From NCBI GenBank assembly GCA_946407715.1, contig CAMJPH010000001.1, forward strand, positions 12,620 to 76,619: a DNA stretch of 64,000 bases, given 5' to 3'. This document shows positions 25,282-34,740 of the stretch, piece after piece. Each line of letters opens with the position of its first letter. Position 1 is the stretch's first letter. A program made the position numbers and the translations under genes. The notes under the pieces were generated by a model. That model was not told where the DNA came from. It saw only the letters and a list, made by a program, of their open reading frames with translations, and did no database searches. The stretch comes from an uncultured Bacteroidales bacterium. GTDB lineage: Bacteria > Bacteroidota > Bacteroidia > Bacteroidales > WCHB1-69.

Positions 25282-26583
25282 TTAATCCCTTTTGAAAATA
25301 TCCCTCGTGTAAACCTTCTCCTTCACATCGTCCAAGCAGCTGTCATAGCGGTTGGCTATAATGGCCTGCGACTGGGCTTTGAACTGATCGAGGTCGTTGA
25401 CCACGAGCGAGCCAAAGAAAGTGCCGCCGTTTTCCAACGTCGGTTCATAGATGATGACCTGCGCGCCTTTGGCTTTGATCCGCTTCATCACGCCTTGTAT
25501 GGCGCTCTGGCGAAAATTGTCGGAGTTAGACTTCATAGTGAGCCGGTACACGCCAATCACAGGAGCCTTTTGCTCAGTTCCATAGATGTTGTTTTCCGTA
25601 TAGGCATAATAGCCTGCCATTTTCAACACTTGGTCAGCAATAAAATCCTTGCGGGTTCGGTTGCTCTCCACAATGGCCGACATCATATTCTGCGGCACGT
25701 CCTCATAATTGGCCAACAGTTGTTTGGTGTCCTTCGGCAGACAGTAGCCGCCGTAGCCAAACGACGGATTGTTGTAATGCGTGCCGATACGGGGATCGAG
25801 ACCAATGCCGTCAATAATGGCCTGGGTGTCCAACCCCTTGACCTCGGCGTAGGTATCCAACTCGTTGAAGTAACTCACACGCAAGGCCAGATAGGTGTTG
25901 GCAAAGAGCTTTACGGCCTCTGCCTCTTTCATGCCTATAAAGAGGACCGGCACATCCTGCTTGATGGCGGCGTCCTTGAGCAGTCCAGCAAAAACGTGCG
26001 CTCTCTCGGTGATCCACTCCAAGTCGGTCAAGGCTTGGATGGCCTCGTTCTCCTCCCGGAACTCTTCTCCCATGATCTTAGGGATGCCTACGATGATGCG
26101 GCTGGGATAGAGGTTGTCGTAGAGGGCCTTGCTCTCCCTCAGGAACTCGGGAGAGAAAAGGAGGTTGAATTTTTTCACCCCTTTCTTCTGGTATTTGACG
26201 TAAAGGTTGCGGGTGTAACCGACGGGGATGGTGCTCTTGATAACCATAACGGCATCGGGGTTGACCTTGAGCACGGCGTCAATGACGGCTTCCACAGCAC
26301 TGGTGTCGAAGAAGTTCTTCTGAGTGTCGTAGTTGGTGGGGGCGGCGATGACCACAAACTCGGCGTCCTTATAGCCGGCCTCCTGGTCAAGGGTGGCTTT
26401 GAGACTGAGAGGCTTGGTGGCTAGGTATTCTTCGATATAGTCGTCTTGGATGGGCGACTTTTTATGGCTCACCATCTCAACGCGCTCGGGCACCACGTCC
26501 ACGGCAGTGACGTCATTATGCTGTGCGAGCAATGTGGCGATGCTCATGCCGACATAGCCGGTTCCTGCAACTGAAATCTTCAT
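25282..26583 (-). CDS. ugd: UDP-glucose/nucleotide-sugar 6-dehydrogenase
   Basis: The ATG at 26583 ([19 protein letters not shown]) puts the NAD-binding glycine motif at the true N-terminus. An ATG 18 bp earlier only adds MIKQHI. The 433-residue protein has [32 protein letters not shown] and the catalytic cysteine in [16 protein letters not shown]. The enzyme oxidises C6 of UDP-glucose (or a UDP-HexNAc) to a uronic acid in two NAD-dependent steps. It supplies the only carboxylated sugar precursor encoded in this locus. That matters because the ATP-grasp ligases nearby need a carboxylate acceptor. The C-terminal half after residue 300 is the UDP-binding domain. Confidence 0.9.
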   Translation of the reverse strand: MKISVAGTGYVGMSIATLLAQHNDVTAVDVVPERVEMVSHKKSPIQDDYIEEYLATKPLSLKATLDQEAGYKDAEFVVIAAPTNYDTQKNFFDTSAVEAVIDAVLKVNPDAVMVIKSTIPVGYTRNLYVKYQKKGVKKFNLLFSPEFLRESKALYDNLYPSRIIVGIPKIMGEEFREENEAIQALTDLEWITERAHVFAGLLKDAAIKQDVPVLFIGMKEAEAVKLFANTYLALRVSYFNELDTYAEVKGLDTQAIIDGIGLDPRIGTHYNNPSFGYGGYCLPKDTKQLLANYEDVPQNMMSAIVESNRTRKDFIADQVLKMAGYYAYTENNIYGTEQKAPVIGVYRLTMKSNSDNFRQSAIQGVMKRIKAKGAQVIIYEPTLENGGTFFGSLVVNDLDQFKAQSQAIIANRYDSCLDDVKEKVYTRDIFKRD

Positions 26584-26668
26584 AATATGTTGTTTAATCA
26601 ATATTTACTTGTTATTCTGCTACTTATATTCCGCAAAATCCTTAAGAAAGGCAATTTTCTGCATCAAC

Positions 26669-27805
26669 TCACCTTCCTTTATACATCTCCTCGTAATACT
26701 TCTGGTAGTCCCCGCTCGTAACATTGTCCATCCACTCCTGATTATCCAAATACCAACGGACGGTTTTCTCGATGCCCTCTTCGAACTGCAAAGATGGCTC
26801 CCAGCCCAACTCCTTCTGGAGTTTCGTGCTGTCGATGGCGTAGCGCATATCGTGACCAGCACGGTCTGTAACGTAAGTGATGAGGTTCATGTCTTCGCCC
26901 TCCGCTCTACCCAACAGGCGATCTACTGTGTTAATGAGCACCTTGATGAGGTCGATGTTCTTCCACTCATTGAATCCTCCGATATTGTAGGTCTCCGCCA
27001 CCTTGCCCTCGTGGAAAATCAGGTCAATGGCTCTGGCGTGGTCTTCCACATAGAGCCAGTCGCGCACGTTTTCTCCCTTCCCATACACGGGCAGCAGTTT
27101 TCTGTGACGGATATTATTGATAAACAACGGGATCAGCTTCTCCGGGAACTGATACGGACCATAATTGTTGGAACAGTTGGTCACAACTGTTGGCAACCCG
27201 TAAGTATCATGGAAGGCTCTCACAAAGTGATCGCTGGCTGCCTTCGCCGCACTGTAGGGACTGTGCGGCAGATATTTCAGGTCCTCGGTGAAGAACTTGT
27301 CACCGTATGCCAGATGGTGCTTGCCGCTGCTGGCCTTCGTGCTGAAGGGAGGTTCAATGCCCTGAGGATGAGTCAGTTCAAGAGCTCCATAAACCTCGTC
27401 GGTGGAGATATGGTAAAACCGTTTGCCGTCATATTTTTCGGGCAACGATTCCCAATATAGTTTCGCGGCCTGCAACAACGACAGCGTCCCCATCACATTC
27501 GTCTGAGCGAAGGTGAAGGGGTCTTTGATAGAGCGGTCCACGTGACTTTCGGCGGCCAAGTGGATGATGCCCTCGACGTGTTCGTCCTGCATCAGCTTAT
27601 AGACACCTTCGAAGTCGCAGATGTCCATCTTGATGAACTTATAGTTCGGTTTTCCCTCTACGTCTTTCAAGTTGGCGAGGTTTCCCGCATAGGTCAACTT
27701 GTCGAGGTTTATGATTTTATATTCGGGATATTTGTTCACGAAAAGGCGAACAACGTGGCTGCCGATGAACCCGGCGCCGCCGGTGATGAGAATCGTACGG
27801 TTCAT
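26669..27805 (-). CDS. rfbB: dTDP-glucose 4,6-dehydratase
   Basis: The 378-residue extended SDR starts MNRTILITGGAGFIGSHVV, with AAESHVDRSI, YHISTDEVYGAL (Thr-Asp-Glu catalytic triad) and SPYSAAKAASDHFVRAF (Tyr-x-x-x-Lys). It converts dTDP-glucose to dTDP-4-keto-6-deoxyglucose with bound NAD. rfbA is directly upstream in the transcript, but rfbC and rfbD are absent from the window. The product may therefore feed either rhamnose made elsewhere or an amino-6-deoxysugar made by the DegT enzymes here. The loop around residues 140-165 is longer than in enterobacterial RfbB, as is common in Bacteroidota. Confidence 0.95.
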   Translation of the reverse strand: MNRTILITGGAGFIGSHVVRLFVNKYPEYKIINLDKLTYAGNLANLKDVEGKPNYKFIKMDICDFEGVYKLMQDEHVEGIIHLAAESHVDRSIKDPFTFAQTNVMGTLSLLQAAKLYWESLPEKYDGKRFYHISTDEVYGALELTHPQGIEPPFSTKASSGKHHLAYGDKFFTEDLKYLPHSPYSAAKAASDHFVRAFHDTYGLPTVVTNCSNNYGPYQFPEKLIPLFINNIRHRKLLPVYGKGENVRDWLYVEDHARAIDLIFHEGKVAETYNIGGFNEWKNIDLIKVLINTVDRLLGRAEGEDMNLITYVTDRAGHDMRYAIDSTKLQKELGWEPSLQFEEGIEKTVRWYLDNQEWMDNVTSGDYQKYYEEMYKGR

Positions 27806-27807
27806 TT

Positions 27808-27849
27808 AATTATGAATAATGATTTATGAAAGATGAATTATGAATTATG
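27808..27849. repeat. Six-unit 7-bp array overlapping the rfbA 3' end
   Basis: Units AATTATG, AATAATG, ATTTATG, AAAGATG, AATTATG, AATTATG in register. The rfbA stop codon (27838-27840) and its last codons lie inside the array, so the C-terminal residues Ile-His-Asn-Ser are repeat-encoded. It ends next to the rfbB start codon. Confidence 0.85.
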
Positions 27850-28767
27850 AATTGAATCCTTCCTAAAGGTGTCGGAGGTGATGTCTTCTTTTAGTTCGTC
27901 GATGACATGAAGCAGGTATTGTCCATACTGATTTTTGAGCATGGGTTGGGCAATTTCGCGCATACGCTCTTCCGTGATCCAGCCGTTGCGGTAGGCAATG
28001 CCTTCAAGACAGGCGATCTTCAGTCCTTGTCGTTTCTCTATGACCTCCACGAACGTGGAGGCCTCGGAGAGCGAGTCGTGGGTACCGGTGTCCAGCCATG
28101 CGAAGCCACGTCCGAAAACGCGCACCTTCAGCTCGCTGTCTTTCAGGAATTCCTGGTTCACGGTGGTGATTTCCAACTCGCCGCGGGCGGAGGGTTTTAT
28201 GGTTTTGGCCACATCCACCACTTTGTTGGGATAGAAGTACAATCCCACCACCGCATAGTTGCTTTTGGGTTCCTTGGGTTTCTCCTCGATGCTGATGCAG
28301 TTGCCCTCCTTGTCAAACTCGGCCACCCCATAGCGTTCCGGATCGCTGACCCAATAGCCGAAAACGGTAGCCTTATGGTTCACTTCGGCATCCTCCACCG
28401 CCTTTTTCAGCAGTTTGGTGAAGCCGCTACCGTAGAAGATGTTGTCGCCAAGGACAAGACAGGCGCTGTCGTCGCCGATGAACTTCTCTCCTATTATGAA
28501 CGCCTGCGCAAGACCGTCAGGAGACGGTTGTTCGGCGTATTCGAAATGCACGCCATAATCGGAGCCGTCACCCAAAAGTCGCTGGAATCCCGGCAAATCG
28601 TACGGAGTTGATATAATCAGTATATCCCGAATTCCTGCTAACATCAGCGCAGAAATGGGATAATAGACCATGGGCTTGTCATAGATGGGTAAAAGTTGTT
28701 TGCTGACCCCTTTGGTAATGGGGTATAATCTGGTGCCGGAGCCCCCGGCGAGAACGATACCTTTCAT
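27838..28767 (-). CDS. rfbA: Glucose-1-phosphate thymidylyltransferase
   Basis: The 309-residue protein opens [20 protein letters not shown], the nucleotide-binding signature. [26 protein letters not shown] and the [17 protein letters not shown] substrate loop follow. It activates glucose-1-phosphate with dTTP, the first step to dTDP-sugars, and feeds RfbB directly downstream. The C-terminus is about a dozen residues longer than usual. Its last four codons come from a heptamer array that has grown into the gene and supplies the stop codon. Confidence 0.95.
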   Translation of the reverse strand: MKGIVLAGGSGTRLYPITKGVSKQLLPIYDKPMVYYPISALMLAGIRDILIISTPYDLPGFQRLLGDGSDYGVHFEYAEQPSPDGLAQAFIIGEKFIGDDSACLVLGDNIFYGSGFTKLLKKAVEDAEVNHKATVFGYWVSDPERYGVAEFDKEGNCISIEEKPKEPKSNYAVVGLYFYPNKVVDVAKTIKPSARGELEITTVNQEFLKDSELKVRVFGRGFAWLDTGTHDSLSEASTFVEVIEKRQGLKIACLEGIAYRNGWITEERMREIAQPMLKNQYGQYLLHVIDELKEDITSDTFRKDSIHNS

Positions 28768-28783
28768 GAATTATAATGTATAA

Positions 28784-28811
28784 ATGATGGATGATAAATA
28801 ATGAATGATAA
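28784..28811. repeat. Four-unit 7-bp array between the phosphatase and rfbA
   Basis: Units ATGATGG, ATGATAA, ATAATGA, ATGATAA in register, followed by ATATG. It fills most of the 56-bp gap upstream of rfbA. Confidence 0.75.
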
Positions 28812-28823
28812 ATATGCCAAAAG

Positions 28824-29516
28824 CTAAGAGTCTATTTCAAAAACTTTCTGCAGCAAAGATTTTTTGACTTTAAAATCCCAGATTTGCAGTTGGCGGAAAC
28901 GGTGAATGTCGCTCCCGATGTAGTTATAAGCTCCCTCTTTTAACAGATAGTGTGCTTTTTTCACCGCATCGCCGCCATAGGCGCCAGAAAGGGAGGCGAC
29001 ATTAAGCTGGAATCGCAGCCCCTTCTTCTTCAAGGGCGCGTAGTCGCTTATTTTCATATACAAATAACGCTCCGGGTGCGCCAGAATGGGGTAATAGCCT
29101 TTTCGTGTGATAGCGTCTAGAATATCATGCAAATCCATTGGAGGAGTGTAATAGGAGGTCTCCACCAACAAAGCATTGCCCTCGTGTCCGTGTGTAAGAA
29201 GGTCTTCTTTCTCCAGCCGATCCAAGAAGAGGCCGTCCATCATATACTCGGCAGCCAGATTCAACTGCACCGGACCATGATATGCCGCCTTCAGTTCGGC
29301 AAACCGCGCCTTTAATCCTTCTGTCGTGTTCGGAATATCCTCCATAATGTGAGGGGTACACCAAACCTCTTTGATTTGTAGTTTCTCATAGGCTGCCAAT
29401 ATATTCAACGAGGTCTCCATTTCAGAGACCCCGTCGTCTACGCCCGGAAGGATATGGGAATGGCAGTCCGTGGCGCCAACCCATACATCAGCAAGTTGTT
29501 TTTTCCCGAACCACAT
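28824..29516 (-). CDS. CpsB/CapC-type PHP tyrosine-protein phosphatase
   Basis: The 230-residue PHP-fold protein has DCHSHILPGVDDGV (His-x-His metal ligands, near residue 17), EVWCTPHIMED, LAHPERYLYM and SDIHRFRQLQ. These are the metal-binding residues of YwqE/CpsB phosphatases. The gene starts 2 bp after the stop of the Wzc-like kinase. By analogy it removes phosphate from the kinase's C-terminal tyrosine cluster and so resets chain-length control. It acts in the cytoplasm and is typically manganese-dependent. Confidence 0.88.
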   Translation of the reverse strand: MWFGKKQLADVWVGATDCHSHILPGVDDGVSEMETSLNILAAYEKLQIKEVWCTPHIMEDIPNTTEGLKARFAELKAAYHGPVQLNLAAEYMMDGLFLDRLEKEDLLTHGHEGNALLVETSYYTPPMDLHDILDAITRKGYYPILAHPERYLYMKISDYAPLKKKGLRFQLNVASLSGAYGGDAVKKAHYLLKEGAYNYIGSDIHRFRQLQIWDFKVKKSLLQKVFEIDS

Positions 29517-29518
29517 GA

Positions 29519-32011
29519 TTATGCGTTTTTGTTAGTATTATTGGAAGCACCGTTATCATCTTCATCGTGGTAGTAACTGCCATAGCTGTAACCATAACGA
29601 TAGCCATAACGGTAACCGTAACGGTAGCCATATCTGTAACCATAACGACCCTCATGGGAGTACGTACCATTCAGCACCAAGCACATGTTGTTATACTTGT
29701 GCGACTCGTAAAGCTTGTCCAACTCCGGCAACATGCTGAGTTCCAAGTTTCCAGCACGCACGATAAAGACTGTGTAATCCGCCAAACCACTGATAATCTG
29801 GGTGTCGGCCACAATGTCGATAGGCGGACAGTCGATGAAGATGTAATCGAAATCCTTATGCAGATCTTTGACCATTTCCGCAAAGCGGTCTGTGGCCAGC
29901 AACTCTGTCGGGTTGGGCGGGATTGTACCCACCGGCAGCACTTTCAGGTTCGGGTGTCTGCTGTTAATCGGCACCATCACGCTGCGCACATCCTCAATCT
30001 TCTCGGCTAGGTAATTACTCATACCGACGCGAGGGCCATTCACATATTGGGACATGGAACAGTGGCGCATATCACCATCGATAACCAAGATACGTTTATC
30101 CTTGATAGCCAACGACATGGCAAAGTTCATGGTGATGAACGACTTACCACTTCCCGGGTTGAAGGAGGTGAACATCAGCACATGACAATCTTCCCCCTTG
30201 CACATAAACTCCACATTCGTACGCATGACACGGAACGCCTCGTTGATGGTGCTTCTGGATCCTGCCTTGACCACGATCTCGGCCAGCTTGGCATTGGTTT
30301 CCTTATCATCCTTCTTCTTTCCCAAAAGTCCCCTGATTATCAAATTTTTACGAGTATTATTTTTAGCAGCAGCTTCGCCTGTAAGCGGGATTTCTGCAAT
30401 GAACGGCACCTTCACATTCTTTAAGTCGTCACGGCCGCGCAAAGAAGTGTTCATCTGTTCACGCAGGAAGATTATGACTATCGGGATAAGAAGACCCAAA
30501 ACAAAAGTAACGAGGAAAATCATTGACTTTTTGGGCTTAATAGGACGTGGTCCTCCATTCGGATGTTCAATAACTCGGTTGTTATAGGCGGTAAAGGCCT
30601 GGGAAAGTTCGTTTTCTTCACGCTTCTGTAACAGATAGAGGTACAACGACTCCTTGACCTTCTGTTGGCGTTCCACCGAGAGGAGGTATTTGGCTTGGGT
30701 GGGGCCTGCTGCCAAGTGGGCATTCACATCCTTCTCGGTGGAAAGTGCACTTTGCATCAGTTTGTTTAGAGATGTCACCTGGTTGTCCAATGAAGTAATC
30801 ACAGCCCCCCGCATAGCGGCGAGTTTCTCGTCCAAATCCAACACCAACGGGTTTTGGCTGCTGCTGTTCGCTACCAGACTATTGCGCCGCATCATCATCT
30901 CATTATACTTGGAAATCTGGTTCTCGATACCCATATTGTCTACCCCTGAATTGACTGGCAACAACTGGTCGTGAGAAGCATCAGAAGCGAGAAAATTGCG
31001 AATATAACGTGTAATAGCCAATCGGTTATTGATATCCACAATGTTTTTGGCCACTTCGCGGTTCTGTCCCAAATACATGTTAGAGACCGCATTCACGTCA
31101 GGGAGGAGATTGGCGCTCTTGTAGGAGGAGATATCGTCATCCACGTTACCCAGATCCCCTTCAATCACCTCCAAACGGTCATTGATGAACCGGGAGGTGC
31201 TCAACGTAATCTGGTTTTTATCCTTCAGCCAATTGCCGTTATAAACCGCAATCAGCATGTTGATGATATCATCCGCTCTTTTTTTAATCACATCTTCCAC
31301 GTTGATGGAGAGCACATCTGCTGCCTTGTTTACCTGGGAGACTGTGATTTTCCCTGACAAGGCACGGCAAGAGGCGTTCATGGTAGAACGATAGACATTA
31401 ATTTTCGGCCAAGATTTCACCTTGTAAAAGTCAGTCTTGTTAACCGCAATTCTACCTATAGGAGTAGCAACCGTATCTCCAATCTTAAGGGTAATTTTAT
31501 TGGACGAGACGCTTTCTCCCATAAATCTGAAATCGGACAAAATCACTTGGTTTTTATCCAACTTCATCACCAAAGAAGCGTATTGTTCATCGGTGAGGTC
31601 CAAAAAAGAGACCTTCGCCGGAAGGGTCTCACCATAAAGCGTTGTCGGGCGGAACAATCCGTCGGTCGTGTAATTCACATCCAAGTTGAGGCGTCTCACG
31701 GTTTCCATCTTGTTGTCCATAGACTGGATCGTGATCAACTCGTTCTGCACATTCACATTTGTGCTCAACATCCCAACATCAGTAAAATCGGACACATTAA
31801 TAGCGGAACCGCCTTTTTTGTCCGCCTTTACCAGAATTTTGGCCGTCCGCTGATACACCGGAGCCGTCTTCAAAATATAGAAGGTGGCTCCCGCCAGCAT
31901 AATCACTATTGAAATCAAGAACCAGTACCAGCGGTTAAGGCACATATAAATCCAGTCCTTAAGCACCACTTCTTGAGTTTTTTCTTCTGTTATTTGATTT
32001 TGAGTTTCCAT
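29519..32011 (-). CDS. Wzc-type polysaccharide co-polymerase and tyrosine autokinase
   Basis: The 830-residue inner-membrane protein has a first transmembrane helix near residues 28-48 (WYWFLISIVIMLAGATFYIL) and a long periplasmic Wzz-type coiled domain. A second helix near 505-525 follows a Pro-rich PRPIKPKKS motif. The cytoplasmic BY-kinase domain has Walker A SFNPGSGKS, Walker A' ILVIDGDMR and Walker B DYIFIDCPP. The tail is remarkable: five RYGY units (residues 789-808) followed by SYGSYY, giving 13 tyrosines for autophosphorylation. It controls polymer length and export together with the Wza-like lipoprotein upstream and the phosphatase downstream. Confidence 0.93.
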   Translation of the reverse strand: METQNQITEEKTQEVVLKDWIYMCLNRWYWFLISIVIMLAGATFYILKTAPVYQRTAKILVKADKKGGSAINVSDFTDVGMLSTNVNVQNELITIQSMDNKMETVRRLNLDVNYTTDGLFRPTTLYGETLPAKVSFLDLTDEQYASLVMKLDKNQVILSDFRFMGESVSSNKITLKIGDTVATPIGRIAVNKTDFYKVKSWPKINVYRSTMNASCRALSGKITVSQVNKAADVLSINVEDVIKKRADDIINMLIAVYNGNWLKDKNQITLSTSRFINDRLEVIEGDLGNVDDDISSYKSANLLPDVNAVSNMYLGQNREVAKNIVDINNRLAITRYIRNFLASDASHDQLLPVNSGVDNMGIENQISKYNEMMMRRNSLVANSSSQNPLVLDLDEKLAAMRGAVITSLDNQVTSLNKLMQSALSTEKDVNAHLAAGPTQAKYLLSVERQQKVKESLYLYLLQKREENELSQAFTAYNNRVIEHPNGGPRPIKPKKSMIFLVTFVLGLLIPIVIIFLREQMNTSLRGRDDLKNVKVPFIAEIPLTGEAAAKNNTRKNLIIRGLLGKKKDDKETNAKLAEIVVKAGSRSTINEAFRVMRTNVEFMCKGEDCHVLMFTSFNPGSGKSFITMNFAMSLAIKDKRILVIDGDMRHCSMSQYVNGPRVGMSNYLAEKIEDVRSVMVPINSRHPNLKVLPVGTIPPNPTELLATDRFAEMVKDLHKDFDYIFIDCPPIDIVADTQIISGLADYTVFIVRAGNLELSMLPELDKLYESHKYNNMCLVLNGTYSHEGRYGYRYGYRYGYRYGYRYGYSYGSYYHDEDDNGASNNTNKNA
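29588..29647 (-). repeat. Tandem 12-bp repeat encoding (RYGY)5 in the kinase tail
   Basis: Five 12-bp units, nearly identical in DNA, encode Arg-Tyr-Gly-Tyr. Unit gain or loss by slippage would stay in frame and change the number of phosphorylatable tyrosines. Confidence 0.85.
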
Positions 32012-32058
32012 ACTCTTATTAAGGGTTATATGTTAACTATGAAAATGGATAAGGACAG

Positions 32059-32892
32059 CTACTGTCTTGATCTTTGCTGTATGAGCAATATGGTAGAAAT
32101 GAGAGTGGTGATAGCAGAGGCCGTAGAGATCCAGAAAGAAGGCGATGCAAAGACGTTGCCGTTGGCTGTAGATTCGCGTGCACGTTTCTTGGTGGGCTCT
32201 ACATAAATCTGGTCGTTCTGGCAAAGATAATACACCGGTGAGTTTATCACGGAATCCAACGAGGTCATGTTTACCTTATAGGTAAGCACATTTCCTATTG
32301 AATCTGTGCGTAACACCATCACATTTGTCCGTTTACCGTTGATGGTTAAATCCCCGGCCGTGCTGATAGCATCCAAAAGAGTAACTTTGTCTCGAACGAT
32401 ATTAAATTGTCCGGGATTTCTTACCTCACCAAATACGGAAAAGTGCAAATTGGAATACTCTACCGTCACCACGGGATCTGTCACCAGATTCCTATTTACA
32501 AGTTCCTGTTTAATATAACTAGCCACCTCAGTACGAGTCATTCCTGCAATATGAATCGTGCCCAATTCTGGAAAATCAATATTTCCATTTGGATCAATAG
32601 CATAACATGAAACACCCACATTAGTGGTTCCTGCGATGTTGTTAGTACTATGAGCTCCTATAACACGAGACGAGTACGGTAAGTTGAATAAGGCAGAGAG
32701 CTCTGGATCTCGGCAATTCACAACTATAGACAGCTTGTCTTCCGTTCTCAATCGGATTTCCGGTGACGGAAGGGCTATTTTCGCTGAGTCGGCGTTTATA
32801 GCATCCTGGAAATAGCTGATCTTCTTGTTTGTGGCGCAAGAGGCGAACAGCAAGCATACCAAGGCGAAAAGGTATAATTTGTGATTTTTCAT
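32059..32892 (-). CDS. Wza-like polysaccharide export lipoprotein
   Basis: This 277-residue protein has a lipoprotein signal ending in LLFASC, so the mature chain begins at Cys19. The polysaccharide export domain follows (IRLRTEDKLSIVVNCRDPEL) and then SLBB-type repeats (FSVFGEVRNPGQFNI, LLDAISTAGDLTINGKRTNV). The C-terminus has a hydrophobic helix (WISTASAITTLISTILLI) that would span the outer membrane as in Wza. It is predicted to form the octameric export channel working with the Wzc-like kinase whose gene is 47 bp downstream. Wza itself is longer (about 380 residues); this short form is usual in Bacteroidales. Confidence 0.9.
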   Translation of the reverse strand: MKNHKLYLFALVCLLFASCATNKKISYFQDAINADSAKIALPSPEIRLRTEDKLSIVVNCRDPELSALFNLPYSSRVIGAHSTNNIAGTTNVGVSCYAIDPNGNIDFPELGTIHIAGMTRTEVASYIKQELVNRNLVTDPVVTVEYSNLHFSVFGEVRNPGQFNIVRDKVTLLDAISTAGDLTINGKRTNVMVLRTDSIGNVLTYKVNMTSLDSVINSPVYYLCQNDQIYVEPTKKRARESTANGNVFASPSFWISTASAITTLISTILLIQQRSRQ

Positions 32893-32903
32893 ATAGGAGT
32901 AAT

Positions 32904-33443
32904 TTAATTAATTTTCTCTAAAAACATGGACGGGATATAAGAGGTGGCCACCAGGGCGAGGCCCTCGACCGCCACCAACAGACGACGATTCCCTTTGACG
33001 CGTTTGATGTAGCCCACGCAATCCTTGTAGGGTCCGTCCAACACCTTCACACGCTGTCCTTCCTTGTAGTTGACGCTTTCCACGTCAAGATATTCCAGAC
33101 GGTCATCTTCCACAGAGGTGACCAGCATGAACACCCGCATTTCCTCCTCATCGACCGGGGAGGCTATGCGATTCCCGTCGGTCTTGTGGCTGTAGAGCAT
33201 CACCCTACCGTAAAAGGTCTTCTGCAAATCCCAAACCCGATTTTCGGTGCAATGCACGAAAATTAGCGACGAGATGGCAGGTTGCATCGTCTCTTTCTGC
33301 TTTTCCTCCTGCAACTTATAGACCCTGACCTTCGGGAAATAGGTTTCCACCCCTTCGCCCCGAATATCCTTGTCTATTTCAAAAACCTTGTTGTAGAAGA
33401 CTTTGAAAGCATACCAACGTTTTTCTTCCCCTTGTAGCGTCAT
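32904..33443 (-). CDS. upxY: UpxY-family transcription antiterminator (NusG-like)
   Basis: The 179-residue protein starts MTLQGEEKRWYAFKVFYNKV, the NusG N-terminal (NGN) domain that contacts RNA polymerase. A C-terminal KOW domain runs from about residue 125 (YKEGQRVKVLDGPYKDCVG). In Bacteroides, each capsule locus begins with its own UpxY, which acts on the leader of that locus and prevents premature termination. The position at the head of this 33-kb operon fits. The usual UpxZ repressor of other UpxY proteins is not found next to it; an export gene follows directly after 11 bp. Confidence 0.92.
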   Translation of the reverse strand: MTLQGEEKRWYAFKVFYNKVFEIDKDIRGEGVETYFPKVRVYKLQEEKQKETMQPAISSLIFVHCTENRVWDLQKTFYGRVMLYSHKTDGNRIASPVDEEEMRVFMLVTSVEDDRLEYLDVESVNYKEGQRVKVLDGPYKDCVGYIKRVKGNRRLLVAVEGLALVATSYIPSMFLEKIN

Positions 33444-33769
33444 GCGTTTTTTATATATTTCTTACTTTAATATATGCGTTTTAAATAGTACAAAATCTAT
33501 TATTCCCCCTCCTGAAAAGAGAGGTTCCACGGGAGATGCTGCATATCAACATACTGAAAACCAAATCCTTATGAACCCAAAAGGATAAATATGGATTTCT
33601 CCCCATTTACAATAAAACCTAACGGCAAAGATAAACATTTTTATTAATAGATATTAGTAAATCGCATTTTTTCTGCCCGTTTTTTTTCAACAAAAAGTTG
33701 ACAGGGCATAACATTCCTATAACCCTCTTGTATATAAGGGGTTAAAAAGTGAAAGGGATTGAAAAAAAG
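33444..33769. other. Leader and promoter region of the capsule locus
   Basis: This gap of about 326 bp lies between the TPR gene stop and upxY. It carries the -7 element at 33626-33633 and so a transcribed leader of about 180 nt before upxY, the expected site of UpxY action. A hairpin with GCCC/GGGC (33675-33678 / 33704-33707) and an inner CAAC/GTTG pair may end the TPR transcript. I found no inverted repeats flanking the promoter that would suggest DNA inversion. Confidence 0.55.
33626..33633 (-). promoter_or_regulatory. -7 element of the capsule-locus promoter
   Basis: TATCTTTG on the minus strand matches TAnnTTTG exactly. The -33 region lacks a clean TTTG at the expected spacing (a TTTA lies 24 bp further up), so the promoter may be weak or activator-dependent. 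Transcription would start near 33620. Confidence 0.5.
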
Positions 33770-34729
33770 CTACCGGTAGCGGGCGGCGTTTTCGGCATCG
33801 CCTAAACGGCTGTAAGCCTCATAGAGTCCTTTGTGAATGGACTGGATCTGGTCGGCATCGAAAGCGAATGACAACGCCTGTTTGTAGTACTCCACGGCCT
33901 TGTCGGGATTTCCATCATGCAAGAAAGCATCCGCCAGAGCCGCCAGCAAAGCCGATGATTGAGGGAAAAGGGTGGTCAGATCCTCCTCCAGGGCGGTCAG
34001 TTTGCGCCACTGTCCGGACTGGGACACCGCCTCCGCGAAGGCACTCCAAAGGTCATAGTCCGTGTCGTCCTCTTGCAGCGCCTTTTCAAGATGCGAAACG
34101 GCCAGCTCGTATTGTTTCGACCTGAGAGCGGCCTCTCCCTGCTCACGATGACTGCCGCCACCAGAGATTTCGGGAGCGGATTCCGGTTGTCCGTCGACGG
34201 ATTCCTGCCTCGTGAGCCTGTCAAGTCGGGACTGTACCACAGCCGCCTTGTCGGGTGCTCCGGTTTTCGTGTAGCAAGTGACTAAAAAAGCCAGGAATTC
34301 CGGATTATCCGGCATCTCCCGGCATATCTTCTCCCATATCGGAGCGGCCTCCTTGTAATTTTCCGACTTCACGTACGCGCGTGCCAGCTCCACCTGATAC
34401 CAGATGTTGTTCTTGTCCAGCTTCGCCGCCTGCTTCAACGCGTTTTCCGCCTCCGAGAACTGCTGCCGCTCCGCATAGATACGGGAAATCATGAAATAGG
34501 AGGGGGCATGCTTGGGCGCCTCCGAAAGAATTCCCGAGAATGTCTGGAGGGCCTCCTCATACTGGGCCGTATAATAGTGGCGCAGCCCCTGGTTGAACTG
34601 TTTTGTGATGGCACGCTCGGTGACCGCATCCTTGGTGTTGGATGCCGTCTTGCGGGTCTTCTTCGCTGGCTGTGCAATTCCGGAAATGCACAGGGCGCAT
34701 ATCATCAACAAAACAAGCAATTTCCTCAT
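33770..34729 (-). CDS. Secreted TPR-repeat protein
   Basis: The ATG at 34729 (MRKLLVLLMICALCISGIAQ) starts a Sec signal peptide with cleavage probably after IAQ; the longer frame needs a TTG. About 319 residues. Tetratricopeptide repeats run through most of the chain, for example HYYTAQYEEALQTFSGIL, YAERQQFSEAENALKQAAKL and AFLHDGNPDKAVEYYKQALS. Their likely role is a periplasmic or outer-membrane scaffold. It is 11 bp downstream of dut and probably co-transcribed with it. No enzymatic motif is visible. Confidence 0.8.
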   Translation of the reverse strand: MRKLLVLLMICALCISGIAQPAKKTRKTASNTKDAVTERAITKQFNQGLRHYYTAQYEEALQTFSGILSEAPKHAPSYFMISRIYAERQQFSEAENALKQAAKLDKNNIWYQVELARAYVKSENYKEAAPIWEKICREMPDNPEFLAFLVTCYTKTGAPDKAAVVQSRLDRLTRQESVDGQPESAPEISGGGSHREQGEAALRSKQYELAVSHLEKALQEDDTDYDLWSAFAEAVSQSGQWRKLTALEEDLTTLFPQSSALLAALADAFLHDGNPDKAVEYYKQALSFAFDADQIQSIHKGLYEAYSRLGDAENAARYR

Positions 34730-34740
34730 AATCTGCAATT

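Noticed and set aside
33444..33769. Possible invertible capsule promoter
   Set aside because: No inverted repeat pair flanking the -7 element could be found by eye.
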